NCBI GenBank assembly: GCA_036250195.1 | Contig: JAVHZZ010000009.1 | Location: 46,663,061 to 46,727,060, forward strand | Origin: Mixophyes australis | Taxonomy: Eukaryota > Chordata > Amphibia > Anura > Limnodynastidae | DNA length: 64,000 bases | Reading direction: 5' to 3' | Made by a program: the position numbers and the translations under genes | Notes under the pieces: model-generated | What the model was told of the DNA's origin: nothing | The model's database searches: none | What the model saw: only the letters and a program-made list of their open reading frames with translations | Shown here: positions 1-11,091 of the stretch, piece after piece | How positions within the stretch are numbered: position 1 is the first letter of the stretch | Layout: the number at the start of each line of letters is the position of its first letter

Positions 1-690
1 TCCAGCCAGTAATGTAATCACAGTATATGCAGCCAGAGTGGAATACCCTGTTATGCCATTATATGCATAGATGAAATAGGAACAGTTCAGCCAGCAGGAG
101 TAAATAAGAACAAGCAGCTTAGATGATACGACCTGTAATGCCACTGAGCCACAGAGACAAAGGCGGAGTGGATGAACCAGGCAGCACAACAAATAGTAGT
201 TGGTGCGGTTTGAACGGAGACACCTGGGAGCTGTAATTCCGCGGAGATAGATGGAGCTCGAGTGGTGTAGTCCGTGGAGCGGTAACACAATAGGGTTAGA
301 TGTAACTTGAGCAGCACGGCCCGTGTAGTAGCAGCACAATGAAGATAAGTGTAGCTTAAGCGATCCAGACCGTGGAACAGCAATACAGCAGAGGTAGGTG
401 CAGCTTGAGTAGTGTAGTAGTGGCAATCCAGGTGGAGGCTCACAGAATAGGTGGGAACCTAATCAGACAGGTAACTTGATCAAAAGGCCCAGAGGAAAGG
501 GAGGAAGTGCCTTTTCAAGTTTAGAGCCAGAACCAGGAACCAATAGGAATCTTGCCAGAAACAGAAAGGTACTCAGTTTGCACATGTGCAGATCAACACT
601 AAGGGTTGAGGTCTGTTTAATGAGGCACAGGTGAGTGTCTCAGTCCTACCTTATGGAAGCCAAATGAGCGCTGTGTGACACAGGGAGTTT
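1..690 (-). repeat. LTR-like sequence, cut by the window edge
   Basis: On the minus strand this begins TGTGTCACAC directly where the Gypsy-1 pol frame runs out, which is where a 3' LTR would start. Its inner part (about 90-440) is a degenerate array of roughly 50-bp units rich in gctcca/ctgct motifs. This keeps a 118-codon minus-strand frame open, but no protein family is recognisable. It does not resemble the LTR-like sequence on the 5' side of Gypsy-1 (4975-5755). It may therefore belong to a different element. The other end lies outside the window, so no target duplication could be checked. Confidence 0.45.
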
Positions 691-694
691 AGGA

Positions 695-3600
695 TTTCGT
701 TGATCTAGTATTCCTGATCTTGCATGGAGAGTGCTGCCGGTGGCCTCTTAGAAGAGGAAAACTTATTAATAATCAGTGGCTTCAGAAGGGACACATTGAA
801 CACATCGGCAATTTTCAAAGTGGGAGGTAGGATCAATCTAAAAGTCATGGGGTTAATAACCTGCAAATTTTTGAAGGGGTTAATGAATCAGGAGGCGAAT
901 TTCCTAGAAGGAACTTGAAGGTGAAGGTTCTGTGTAGACAATCATACTTTGTAGCCGGGCGAAAGTAGAGGTGTAGGTCTTCTGCTTTTATAACAAGATT
1001 TTTGCTAAATACGAAATCGTCTGTGTTTGATTAGATTCCAACTAGAGGAGAAATCTTGCAAGAGCGAATCTACTGCAGGGACCCCAGTTGAAGGCAATTC
1101 ATTAAACGGGGGAATTTTAGGATGAAATCTGTGAAGGGCAAAGAAAGGAGAGACTGAAGTAGAGTCATGAGTGTGATTATTATGGGCGCATTCTGCCCAG
1201 GGCAAAAGATCGGCCCAATCGTCTTGTTTAGCAGAAATATAACATCTGAGAAATTTCTCAAGCTCTTGGTTGGTTCTTTTGGTGAGCCCATTTGACTGAG
1301 GATGATAAGCAGATGAAAAATTTAACTTGACTGCACAGGCACGAGAAAACGCCCTCCAAATTTTGCCACAGATTGGGTTCCCGTTCAGACACAATCACAG
1401 CAGGGGAGCCGTGAAGGCAAAAAACTTCCTTTATGAAGTATTGTGCCAGGACAAGAGCTGATGGTAGACCCCTCAAAGGCACAAAATGAGCAGCCCGGGA
1501 GAAGCGGTCCGTGATGACCCATACCACGGAGAACCCTTTGGACCTTGGTAAATCTATAATGAAGTCCATTGAGAGATGACTCTGTGGGCGATCCAGAATA
1601 GGGAGATGATGCAACAGCCCATAAGGAGGTTGTCGAGGAACTTTATTTCGGGAACAAATAGAGCATGCGGCAATAAACACCTGCACATCGGAGTGTAAGG
1701 ACGGCCACCAGTAAGTACGCATGGTTAAGTCCTTAGTTTTCTTGACGCCCAAATGGCCGGAAAAACAAGACGTGTGAGCCCACTTTAGAAGCTTGAGACA
1801 TAAATGGGAAGGAACAAAGGTTTTCCTGCGTGGAATGGCTGGATGAATGGGAGTGGTGGCCACAATACATTATGGGTCTAGGATGGGTCTAGATGAATCT
1901 TCCTCAGCATCAGTGGAGTCAAAAGAGTGGGAAAGAGCGTCCGCTTTCTTATTTCTGGAACCAGGACTGAATGTGATAATCATAATGAACCGGGAAAAAA
2001 AAGTGACCATCTGGCCTGTCGAGGGTTTAAACAGGATGCGGTCTGGAGATAAAGAAGATTTTTGTTATCAGTATAAATTGTTATCGGAAATATGGCCCCT
2101 TCCAAGTGATGTCTCCATTCTTCCAGGGCTAACTTGATGGCCAGAAATTCTCAGTCTCCAATACCATAATTTCTTTCCGTGGAGGATAATCTTCGGGAGA
2201 AGAAGCCACAAGGGGAAAGTTTCCCAGAGTAGTTATTCTGAGTAAAAATCGTTCCAACACCAATAGAGGATGCATCCACTTTGAGGAATAAAGGAAAGGG
2301 AGGGTCAGGCTGACGCAGGATAGGAGCAGAGGTAAATGCCCTCTTAAGAGAAATAAAGGCCTCCACAGCCTCCAAAGTTTGGAATTGGCAGACTTCTTAG
2401 TTAACGCAGTGATGGGTTCCACTAAGGAAGAAAATCCCTTGATGAATTGTCTGTAGTAGTTGGCGAACCCAACAAATCGCTAGACTGCCTTAAGTGCAAC
2501 AGGCTGGGGCCACTCCAAGACTGCCTTCAGTTTCTCAGGGTCCATTTGGACACCAGAACCTGAAACCACATACCCCAGGAAGGGAAGATGATCCTTTTCA
2601 AAAACACATTTCTGCAGTTTGCAGAAGAATTGATGAAGACGTAGACAGTCAAGTACTAGGGAAACATGCCTCTGATGAGAAGTGATGTCCGGTAAAAATA
2701 TGAGGATATCATCCAGGTATATTACAACAAACTGGTAAAGAAAATCTCGAAAAATTTAATTAATGAAATTTTGGAATACAGTGGGGAATTGCATAGCCCA
2801 AAGGGCATAACTAGGTACTCAAAATGTCCATCATGAGTGTTAAACGCCGTCTTCCATTCATCCCACTCTTAATAAGGATTAAGTTGTAGGCCCCTCTGAG
2901 ATCTAATTTGGAGAATACAGAAGCTCCTTTAATCTAGTCAAACAGCTCAGAAATCAAAGGTAAAGGGTATTTATTCTTCACAGTGATGGCGCTAAGACCC
3001 CGATAGTCGATACAGGGGCAAAGGCAAAAGAAGAACAAAGAAGAAGCCGGCACCTGCTGTGGAGATGGACTTCCATATAAAGCCTCTGTTAAGGTTATCC
3101 CTTACATAAACAGACATGGCATTAGACTCAGGTAGAGACAAGGTGTAAACGCGACCTCTAGGCGGCATTTTGTCCAGCAAAAGCTCAATGCAGCAATCCC
3201 AGGGTCTGTGGGGCGGTAACTTGGAAGCCTCCTTTTCGCAGAATACATCAGCGAAAGAACGGTATTGAGGAGGAATATAGGTGGATACCTCGGCGGGAGA
3301 GGAGTACGCCTCAATAGGTTTCCCTATCTTGGGAAGACATTGAGAGTGGCAAGAAGACCCCCAGGCAAGACTTCAGTTTTATGCCAATCCAGAGTGGGGG
3401 AATGAAGTCTGAGACAAGGGAGTCCTAGTACCAAAGGATTTATAGCCTCAGGATTGACCAGGAATGATATGATTTCCGTATGCAAGGCTTCAATCCGAAG
3501 AGACAGCACCACAGTACATGAATCTGATACATTTTCCAACTATACGACTCCCGTCCATAGCTGTTATGGCAATGGGCGGATCTATAGGTAGGGTAGGTAA

Positions 3601-3770
3601 GGCTAATTTATGAACAGTGGCCGCACTTATGAAATTTCCTGCCGCTCCAGAATCTATGAGAGCAGGGAACGAAAGCTGTTTGTCAGCGTACAGTAGGAGA
3701 GCTTGAATAGAAAAATTGGAGTCAGATGGACAGGAAACAAAAACACCTAACCTGACCTCTACGGAGTCAG
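695..3770 (-). pseudogene. Gypsy-1 pol (protease-RT-RNase H-integrase), decayed
   Basis: This is a Ty3/Gypsy polyprotein read right to left in several broken frames. The protease site DSGAAG lies near 3640-3655. RT runs about 3320-2450 with an intact YLDD box near 2701-2730. RNase H (KVDAS, FFSRRLSS) is at about 2290-2151. Integrase runs about 1863-1000 with the zinc-binding H-H-C-C region, the first catalytic Asp in MDFIIDLP and the Glu region HPQSNG. The second catalytic Asp appears as Glu (SERE in place of SDRG). A GPY/F-like end reading INPMTFRL and a chromodomain-like start reading INEILNS follow at about 700-850, then the frame meets the LTR-like sequence. Many stops and frameshifts make this a dead copy. 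The family call is firm. Confidence 0.9.
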
Positions 3771-4965
3771 TTAGATCCTGTTATTTCCCATCCGTTTAGA
3801 GCAGTTACTCAGGAGGTGTCCAGGTTCCCCGCAGTACAGGCACAAACGATTCTTGAAGCGTCTCTCCCTCTCCTCCTGAGAAAGATGAGCTCTACCCACT
3901 TGCATGGGTTCCTCAATGGGAACCATGGGACTCTGAAAGTGAGGCGCCAGACGAAACCCCGAATGGCAGGACATCTCATTCTCCTGAGAATGTTCCTGAA
4001 AACGTATATCGATCTGGTTACATAATGATATCAATGCGTCCAGTGAGAAGGGAAGTTCTCGGGCTGCTAGTTCATCCTTGATCTGCTCAGATAGACCTTG
4101 CCAGAAAGTGGAGTTCAGCCGCCAGGGTACGGAACTGTAGAGCGTATTGACCTAGAGAAAGAGTACCCTGGCGAAGGCGTATTATACACGAGGCCACACT
4201 AGATACTCATCCGGGCTCATCGAAAATACGCCTGAAGGTCTCGAGAAAGGTGGCACAATTATATAAACTGGGGTCATTGTGCTCCCATAAGGGGGATGCC
4301 TAAGCTAGGGCTTGAACCTATAGTAAGAAATGATGTAAGCCATTTTGGTCTTTTCGGTAGGGAAGTTCCCAGGCTGCAATTCAAAATGGATGGCACATTG
4401 TTTTAAAAACCCGTGGCAAGCTTTGGTATCCCCGTCAAACTTGGGAGGGTTCGGAATACGAAGCTGAGAGGCCATAGGTGCAGCAGCCACAGAACTACTC
4501 TGGGAAGAGGAAGGCTGTAGATTAGAGAGCCGCAGAGGTGGTGTGGCTGCCTAAACCGAGAGGGTATTCTGAAGGTTATCCAGACGAGCAGGCATACTCT
4601 GAAAGATATAATAAAGATGCACAGTATCCAACAGGAATAGGTATTTAAATAACAATAATCACTTGTACTTAAAGTAGATTTATTAGTAAACATTAGTGTT
4701 TACCAATAAATCTAATTTATGTACAAGTGATTATTGTTATTTTAATACCTATTCCTGTTGGATACTGCGACCCTTTATTATATATTCCATGTTTTGTTTA
4801 TTGGTAAATGCAGATATCTATCGTAGGGAGCTGCGGTCCAACATCACATATTATTGATTTATGATCCCTAGCGCCTAAATATTTTCTCTGTAAGAATTGT
4901 AGCAACTGGGTTTGATTTTTCTCTTGCTCCTCCACCCGAGCGACCAAATGCTCCAGAAGCTCTGT
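3771..4965 (-). pseudogene. Gypsy-1 gag, interrupted
   Basis: This is a Gypsy gag on the minus strand. The N-terminus at about 4965-4891 is heptad-like (LLEHLVARVEEQEKNQ). After the insertion at 4602-4885 the frame resumes with MPARLDNLQ, then PNPPKFDGD and further capsid-like sequence. A CCHC zinc knuckle (CLYCGEPGH) lies near 3800-3850, just before protease. An in-frame TAG near 4555 and frameshifts at 4300-4035 add to the insertion. The protein would coat the retrotransposon RNA. Removing the foldback insert and one CTCTG copy restores the local frame, so the insertion came after the gene. Confidence 0.8.
4602..4885. mobile_element. 284-bp foldback (palindromic) insertion in Gypsy-1 gag
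   Basis: The element is flanked by CTCTG on both sides (4597-4601 and 4886-4890), a 5-bp target duplication. It contains a long inverted repeat, about 4602-4788, whose arms meet near 4695 and pair over about 80 bp (aataggtattt against aaatacctatt). There is no coding capacity. It splits the gag codons between FLQ and SMPARL. The superfamily is unknown; the 5-bp duplication and A/T-rich ends do not decide it. Confidence 0.7.
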
Positions 4966-4974
4966 CCATTCTAG

Positions 4975-5755
4975 TGTGTCTGGTCAGAGCAAGCTGTTAC
5001 GTCTCCCGAGAGACGCCTATTAGTCAGTGTTGACACTAGCCTTCCCAGGGCACGGAGTCTAACGGACCTCCCAGTCTTCACCAAGAACCGCCGTAAGGCG
5101 GGATGGATCTGGCTGTCGGAGGACCGCAGGTTGCGGCCCCTGGGTAATGGATGGAGATCAGGAGATGGAAGCTGAAATTGGCAGCAATGAAGCAAAAGTC
5201 CTAACGGGTCACGAGCTTCCGGTTCAGACACGCTGAGGCAGCCACAGATGGAAGAGTCACTGGATGGAATCCTGTACCGCAGAATGCACCTATGAGCAAG
5301 CTGCAGAGAGGTCTAGGAAAGCCGTGTCGGGACACAGGTTCAGCCGGATCGGATACGCCAAGGAGCAGACAGAAGAATGGTCAATGTGCTTAGCCGGGTT
5401 GGATACACAGATTCAGCCGGGTCGCATACGCTAAGGAGCAGACAGAAGAATGGTCAATGTGCTTAGCTGGGTCGCATACACCAAAAAGCAAACAGGAGGG
5501 TAGTCAGCAAAGCAGAGGCCATGCACAGGGGACACAGCAATTGCAGCACAGGTACACGGAGGGAAGCCAGACGCCAAGGAGTAACTAGTTGCTCTGACAC
5601 AGCTAGTGTGTCAGACACAGCTAGTGTGTCAGAGTGAGGAAGAAAAAGGAGGGGAGATTCAAATTCCCTGCCTCCAGATCACATGAGCGCAGCCGTCCCT
5701 GGCCGAAAGCACGGAGCAGCGGCCGCTATCGGAGGTAAGTTTCTGAGAGCCGCCC
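4975..5755 (-). repeat. Candidate 5' LTR of Gypsy-1
   Basis: On the minus strand this leads directly into the gag start and ends ..GACGTAACA at about 4990. That is the usual TG..CA style and resembles the end of the solo LTR at 45320-46007 (shared gaagac..ttagactc..g pattern). It contains two copies of a 72-bp unit at about 5341-5484 (shared ggagcagacagaagaatgg) and a short direct repeat of acacagctagtgtgtcaga at about 5596-5632. The start near 5755 is uncertain. It does not match the LTR-like sequence at 1-690. Confidence 0.5.
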
Positions 5756-5774
5756 ATTCTTGACTAATCAATGT

Positions 5775-6383
5775 TTGGTAATTGGCAGAATTTGGAGGTT
5801 TCTGTTTGTCCACCTGCCTCTGGAGGATGGAGTTGTCAAAGCAGGATCTTGAAGCAAGTGATGTTTATTTGCTCAAGTGTCCTAATAAGAACAGTTCACA
5901 CTGGTTGAAGGTACCAGTGATCAAAAAGCCAGATGGAACAATAATGATACATTTCAGTATAATCCAGTGCTATTTTATACAGTTTTGGACACAGCCTAGC
6001 AGGGGATAAGCCAGCCCCCTGAACTCTTTGCTGGCCCCAAGAAGTCTGAGTTATTTTTAGTATCAGGATGTAATATGTTTCCCCAAACATGGATTTAAAT
6101 GCAATTTATACTTAACAAAATTTACACTTATCTGTGATATCCTACATCACGTGCTGTCTACAGTGTTCAGACAGGTTCTAACACACAAAAGGCCACTCAG
6201 GAACACAGTAACGACCTCCTGTGGTGCATTTAGACTAGGACATGTTGGTTACTCACATGAATACACTTAATTAGCCTTAGCGAGGACTTCCTCTCGAAGC
6301 TAAACAACAGACTTCCTCAACAAATGCTTATTGCATCAGAAATCAAAACCTCAGAAATGAATGAATGCATTTCTTATTCAAAG
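5775..6383 (-). repeat. Gmr1-type LTR, 3' part (split by the L2 LINE)
   Basis: This is the reverse complement of 18110-18720. Shared blocks include aagcaagtgatgtttattt, cactggttgaaggtaccagt and ctcagaaat near the break. It reads as an LTR on the minus strand, with an AATAAA signal in gcaaataaacatc near 5855. The other part of the same LTR is at 10983-11091, and the L2 LINE lies between them. No internal region of the parent element was found next to it, so it is probably a solo or truncated LTR. Confidence 0.75.
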
Positions 6384-7165
6384 CCGACCCGGCTTGTCGG
6401 TTGGCCCTTCTCCTGCTGAGTCCCTGGCTTGTCTGCATCGGCTGTTCTGCTGTGTGCCGGCCCGGCTTTTCGGTTGGCCCTTCTCCTGCTGAGTCCCTGG
6501 CTTGTCTGCATCGGCTGATCTACTGTGTGCTGACCCGGCTTGTCGGTTGGCCCTTCTCCTGCTGGGTCCCTGGCTTGTCTGTATCGGCTGGTCTGCTGTG
6601 TGCCGGCCCGGCTTGTCAGTTGGCCCTTCTCCTGCTGAATCCCTGGTTTGTCTGTGTCGGCTGGTCTGCTGTGTGCCGACCCGGCTTGTCGATTGGCCCT
6701 TCTCCTGCTGGGTCCCTGTCTTGTCTGCACCGGCTGGTCTGTTGTGTGCCGACCCGGCTTGTCAGTTAACCCTTCTCCTGCTGAATCCCTGGCTTATCTA
6801 CATCAAATGATCTACTGTGTACCGACCCGGCTTGTCAATTAACCCTTCTCCTGCTGAATCCCTGGCTTATCTGCACCAACTGATCTACTGTGTACCGACC
6901 CGGCTTATCAATTAACCCTTCTCCTGCTGAATCCCTGGCTTATCTGCACCAACTGATCTACTGTGTGCCGACCCGGCTTGTCAGTTGGCCCTTCTCCTGC
7001 TGGATCCCTGGCTTGTCTGCATCGACTGATCTACTGTGTACCGACCCGGCTTGTCAATTAACCCTTCTCCTGCTGAATCCTTGGCTTATCTGCAGCAACT
7101 GATCTACTGTGTACCGACCCAGCTTGTCAGTTAACCCTTCTCCTGCTGAATCCCTGGCTTAAGTG
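6384..7165 (+). repeat. 73-bp tandem monomers at the LINE 5' end (about 10.7 copies)
   Basis: Unit starts at the motif cccggc fall at 6388, 6461 and 6534, an exact 73-bp period. The core reads ttggcccttctcctgctgag. Later units change tcggttggccc to tcaattaaccc. The position at the start of a LINE fits promoter monomers. The early units lack stops in a plus and a minus frame, which gives spurious repetitive ORFs (118-134 codons). Confidence 0.9.
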
Positions 7166-7599
7166 CATCAACTGCATATAAAACATTATTTTATATGCCA
7201 TTATTTTGTTTTTCCTGATTGTACATTTACAAGTTTCTACTTTTTACCTGTTATTATTCTACTATTTATATGCCTTTATCTTGTTTTTCCTGATTTTATA
7301 TTTACCAGCAACTAGTTTTACCTGTTATTATTCTTGCCTATTTCCATTGTCCTTATTACCTCTCCTTCTATTATTCTTTGCCTTCCACGCCCTAATTGGT
7401 TATTGTCCTCCATCTTGCTATTGTCTCCCTGCTTATTCTTACCTGTTATCCGCTGTCCTTATTATCTCACTGTACTGTTGTTCCATGCCCTCCATGCCCT
7501 AATTCGTTATCTTCCACCTTTTCATTGTCTTCCTGCCTTTGTTCTTACCTGTTTTTCACTGTCCCCACTATCTCACTGTTGTTACTCTCTCTCCCTACT
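7166..7599 (+). other. L2 leader region
   Basis: T- and C-rich sequence between the monomers and the likely ORF2 start, with repeated phrases such as ccctaattggttat and ccctaattcgttat. An open frame from 7396 extends upstream of ORF2, but its first 68 codons are hydrophobic and low in complexity. The start at 7600 (MPPRSHS) is preferred. Confidence 0.5.
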
Positions 7600-10551
7600 A
7601 TGCCTCCCCGCTCTCACTCCATACCCATACTCTCGACCCGCCCTACCTCTCCCGTTCCTCCCCGCCATCCCCCGCGCGCTGCTCATCTTGCTAACCTCAT
7701 CCCCATTTCCCCCCTCTCCTCTCCCCCTTTCTTCTGTGCCCTCTGGAATGCCAGATCCGTCCGCAACAAGCTGACTGCTATCCACGACCTCTTTCTATCC
7801 AACTCCTTTAACCTTCTTGCCGTTACTGAAACCTGGCTCTCCGATTCTGATACTACTTCCCCCGCTGCCCTCTCCTATGGTGGCCTCTCCTTCACCCACT
7901 CCGCCAGGCCTGGTGCCCGCCCTGGCGGTGGAGTTGGCCTCCTCCTCTCCTCCACCTGTACTTTTCGTGTCATTCCCCCTGAACCCTCCCTCTCCTTCTC
8001 CTCTTTTGAAGCTCACTCCATCCGCCTCTTCTACCCCATCCATCTCCGCGTCACTGTCATCTACCGCCCCCCTGGCCCCACCTCCCTCTTCCTTGACAAC
8101 TTTGCTAGCTGGCTTCCTCACTACCTCTCCTCCGATCTCCCCTCGATCATTCTCGGTGACTTTAATATCCCCATCGACAACCCCACCTACCCTGCTTCCA
8201 GCAAACTGCTCACCCTCTCTTCCTCCCTTGGTCTCACCCAATGGACCTCCTCCTCTACCCACTGCCTTGGTCACTCCCTTGATCTTGTCTTCTCCTACCT
8301 ATGTAATCTCTCCGACTTCTCCATCTCTCCCTTTCCTCTATCCGACCACCATCTCCTCTCCTTCTCTCTCTCCTCTTCTCCTGCTCCCCTCCCCCTGCCC
8401 AAACCTACTCTGTCCATACGCAACCTCGATGCTCTTGACCCTGCCTCTCTGTCCTCCTCTCTCGATACCCTCCTTTCTCCCCTTTCCTCCCAGGCCTGCC
8501 CCAACCAGGCGGTCTCCCTCTACAATCACACCCACACCTCCGCTCTAGACGCGGTCGCCCCTGCCCACTTCGTCCACCCCCGCTGCTCCAAACCCCAACC
8601 CTGGCACTCCAAATTTACCCGCTTCCTCCAAAAATGCTCCCGTTCCGCCGAACGTCACTGGAGAAAATCCCGCTCCCTGGCTGACTTCCTCCACTTTAAA
8701 TTCATCCTTTCATCCTACAGCTCTGCCCTCTCACTCGCTAAACAATCTTTCTTTAAATCCCTCATCTCTTCCCAGTCCTCTAACCCCCGCCGCCTCTTTG
8801 CCACCTTCAGCACTCTCCTGGCCCCCTCCCCTCCCCCCACCCCCTCCTCCCTGACTGCCTCTGATTTCGCCTCCTTCTTCTCCTCTAAAATCGAGGTCAT
8901 CCGACTTGAAATCTCCTCCTCCACTCTCTCTTCCACCCCTCCTACTCTTCTGTCCTCCCCTCCAACCACCTTCCCCTCCACTCCTTCCGTCCCACCACCG
9001 GCGAGGAAGTCCATTCTCTCATTTTATCCTTCCCCCCCACTACCTGCCCCCTAGATCCCATCCCCTCCCACCTTCTTCGCTCCCTTTCCCCCACCACCTG
9101 CGCCCACCCCGCTCACCTCTTTAATCTCTCCCTCTCCACTGGCATCTTCCCCTCCTTCAAACATGCTCTCGTATCCCCCATTCTTAAGAAACCTAATCTC
9201 GACCCCACTTCTCTCTCGAACTATCGCCCCATATCTCTTCTCCCTTTTGCCTCCAAAATTCTCGAGAGGCTCGTCTGCAGCCGTCTCACCTCCTACCTTT
9301 CTGAATACTCCCTCCTTGATCCTCTCCAGTCTGGTTTCCGCCCCCTCCACTCCACTGAAACTGCCCTGGCTAAAGTCACCAATGACCTCCTCTCTGCAAA
9401 AGCCAGGGGCCACTTCTCCCTTCTCATCCTCCTTGACCTCTCTGCAGCCTTTGACACCGTTGACCACCCCCTCCTCCTTCACACCCTCCAGTCTTTCGGC
9501 CTCTCTGACCCAGTCCTGTCCTGGTTCACCTCTTACCTTACTCACCGTTCCTTCTCTGTCACTACCTCTGGGTCTCTCTCCCCCCCCATCCACCCTTCCA
9601 GTCGGGGTCCCTCAGGGCTCTGTTCTGGGACCCTTACTCTTCTCTCTATACACCTCCTCCCTGGGTGAACTCATCAGCTCCTTCGGCTTCAGCTACCACC
9701 TTTACGCTGACGACACTCAACTATACCTCTCCTCTCCTGATCTCTCTCCCTCCCTCCTCTCTAGGGTGTCCGCCTGCCTCTCTGCCATCTCCTCCTGGAT
9801 GTCCTCTCGATTCCTCAAACTTAACCTTGCCAAAACTGAGCTCATAGTTTTTCCTCCCTCTCATACCCCATCCCCTTCTGACCTCTCCATCACTGTCGAC
9901 AACACCTCTATCTCCCCTGTCCCCCAACTTCGCTGCCTTGGTGTCATCCTCGACTCCTCTCTCTCCTTTGGCCCCCACATCCTCTCTCTTGCTAAATCCT
10001 GCCCCTTCCAGCTGCGCAACATTGCTCGCATCCGGCCCTTCCTCTCCCAAGATGCCACCAAATGCCTTATCCACTCTCTGATCATCTCCCGCCTGGACTA
10101 CTGCAACCTCCTCCTCACTGGCCTCCCCCACTCTCATCTCGATCCCCTTCGATCCGTCCTTAACGCTGCAGCTAGGCTTATTTTCCTCTCTCGCCGCTCC
10201 TCTTTTGTCTCCCCCCTCTACCTAGCCCTTCACTGGCTCCCATTCCCCTTCAGAATCCTCTTTAAGCTCCTCACACTCACCTACAAGGCCCTCGCCAACT
10301 CCACTGCGCCCTACATTTCCACCCTCCTCTCTATTCATGCTCCATCCCGCCCTCTACGTTCTGCCTCTGACCATCGCCTCTCTTCCCCCCTTATAAGCTC
10401 CTCCCACGCGCGTATCCAAGACTTCACCCGCGCTGCCCCCCTCCACTGGAACAAGCTCCCTCCCTCCATCAGAACTTCCCCTAATCTGTCCAGCTTCAAA
10501 CGAGCCCTAAAAACCCACCTTTTTCTTAAAGCCTTTCTGTCTCCCACTTAA
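7600..10551 (+). pseudogene. L2 LINE ORF2: endonuclease-reverse transcriptase, frameshifted
   Basis: The product would nick target DNA and reverse-transcribe the LINE RNA onto it. An apurinic-type endonuclease opens with ALWNARSVRNK (about 7738), with GDFNI at about 8155 and SDHH at about 8340. Reverse transcriptase follows, with [10 protein letters not shown] near 9440, PQGSVLGP near 9610 and the catalytic YADD at 9702-9713. The L2-type C-terminus has NAAARLI, LHWLP and [10 protein letters not shown], and the stop is at 10549-10551. The frame is lost near 9030-9055 and again near 9590, so two small indels separate three open stretches. The coding strand is strongly C+T rich. It is a recent but inactive copy. 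Confidence 0.9.
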
Positions 10552-10982
10552 CTTCCTACCTTATCTTCTGCCTCTGTCCCCCTACTCTCCCTCTCTCCCC
10601 TGCGTCTCTCTGTCTGTCCACCCCTCCCCTTAGATTGTACGCTCCTCTGAGCAGGGCCATCTCTCCTCCTGTTTCCACCACTTCTAACTCTGCTCTCCAG
10701 CTACTTAGCCCTCCTCCTCGAGGGTCCTCCACCCCACGTCCACTCTCGCTCCCTCCTCCCCCCTGGGAGTCTCCTTGTCTTCCGCGCCCTCCTTCTTGGG
10801 CCCCGTCGTTTGCGGATCCTCCCTCCCCCTTCCCCGCCCTCTCTTGCTGTGCATTGAGCGTACTGAGTTGCTGTGTTTTCTGTACTGTGCTGTTTCCCAT
10901 TGTATTGTGATTTTGTTTGTCTCTGTACGGCGCTGCGATGTCTTGTGGCGCCTTATAAATAAATATTAATAATAATAATGAA

Positions 10983-11091
10983 AAAGTGCCACATGATATA
11001 GTAAAATCAGTACATTGCAAATTATATAAATAAGCGCCCTGTGCTATATCCTTTAAATAAATTTATACCATAAGTTATTTATAAGTGATCT
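10983..11091 (-). repeat. Gmr1-type LTR, 5' part (beyond the L2 LINE)
   Basis: Reverse complement of about 18001-18090. The block tttaaataaatttatacc and the following ataagttatttataagt are nearly identical. Both copies stop at the same border, tcacttataaataac, which marks the LTR 5' end. Together with 5775-6383 it shows one LTR cut by the LINE. Confidence 0.75.

Larger units (their letters stand above)
6384..10982 (+). mobile_element. L2-clade LINE, near full length
   Basis: A 4.6-kb LINE inserted in the Gmr1-type LTR. In order it has tandem 73-bp 5' monomers (6384-7165), a pyrimidine-rich leader, ORF2 with endonuclease and reverse transcriptase (7600-10551), and a short 3' UTR. The 3' UTR ends in the L2 signature gcgctgcgatgtcttgtggc, then cgccttataaat and a TAA-rich tail (about 10930-10980). 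No separate ORF1 was recognised. The homologous LTR copy at 18000-18720 runs through the insertion point, except that about 50 bp of it are missing here. Confidence 0.85.

Noticed and set aside
6365..7102. Repetitive proteins of 64-134 codons in several frames
   Set aside because: They come from 73-bp monomers that lack stops. The frames change with the period and have no start context.
6384..7165. Regularly spaced repeats that could suggest a CRISPR array
   Set aside because: The repeats are contiguous 73-bp monomers without unique spacers, in a vertebrate LINE. The same reasoning excludes the 100-bp, 47-bp and 30-bp arrays.
7582..10547. Long minus-strand open frames opposite the L2 LINE (159, 180 and 138 codons)
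   Set aside because: They are purine-rich shadows of a pyrimidine-rich coding strand. They are Gly/Glu/Arg-rich with no domain, and lie opposite firm LINE motifs.
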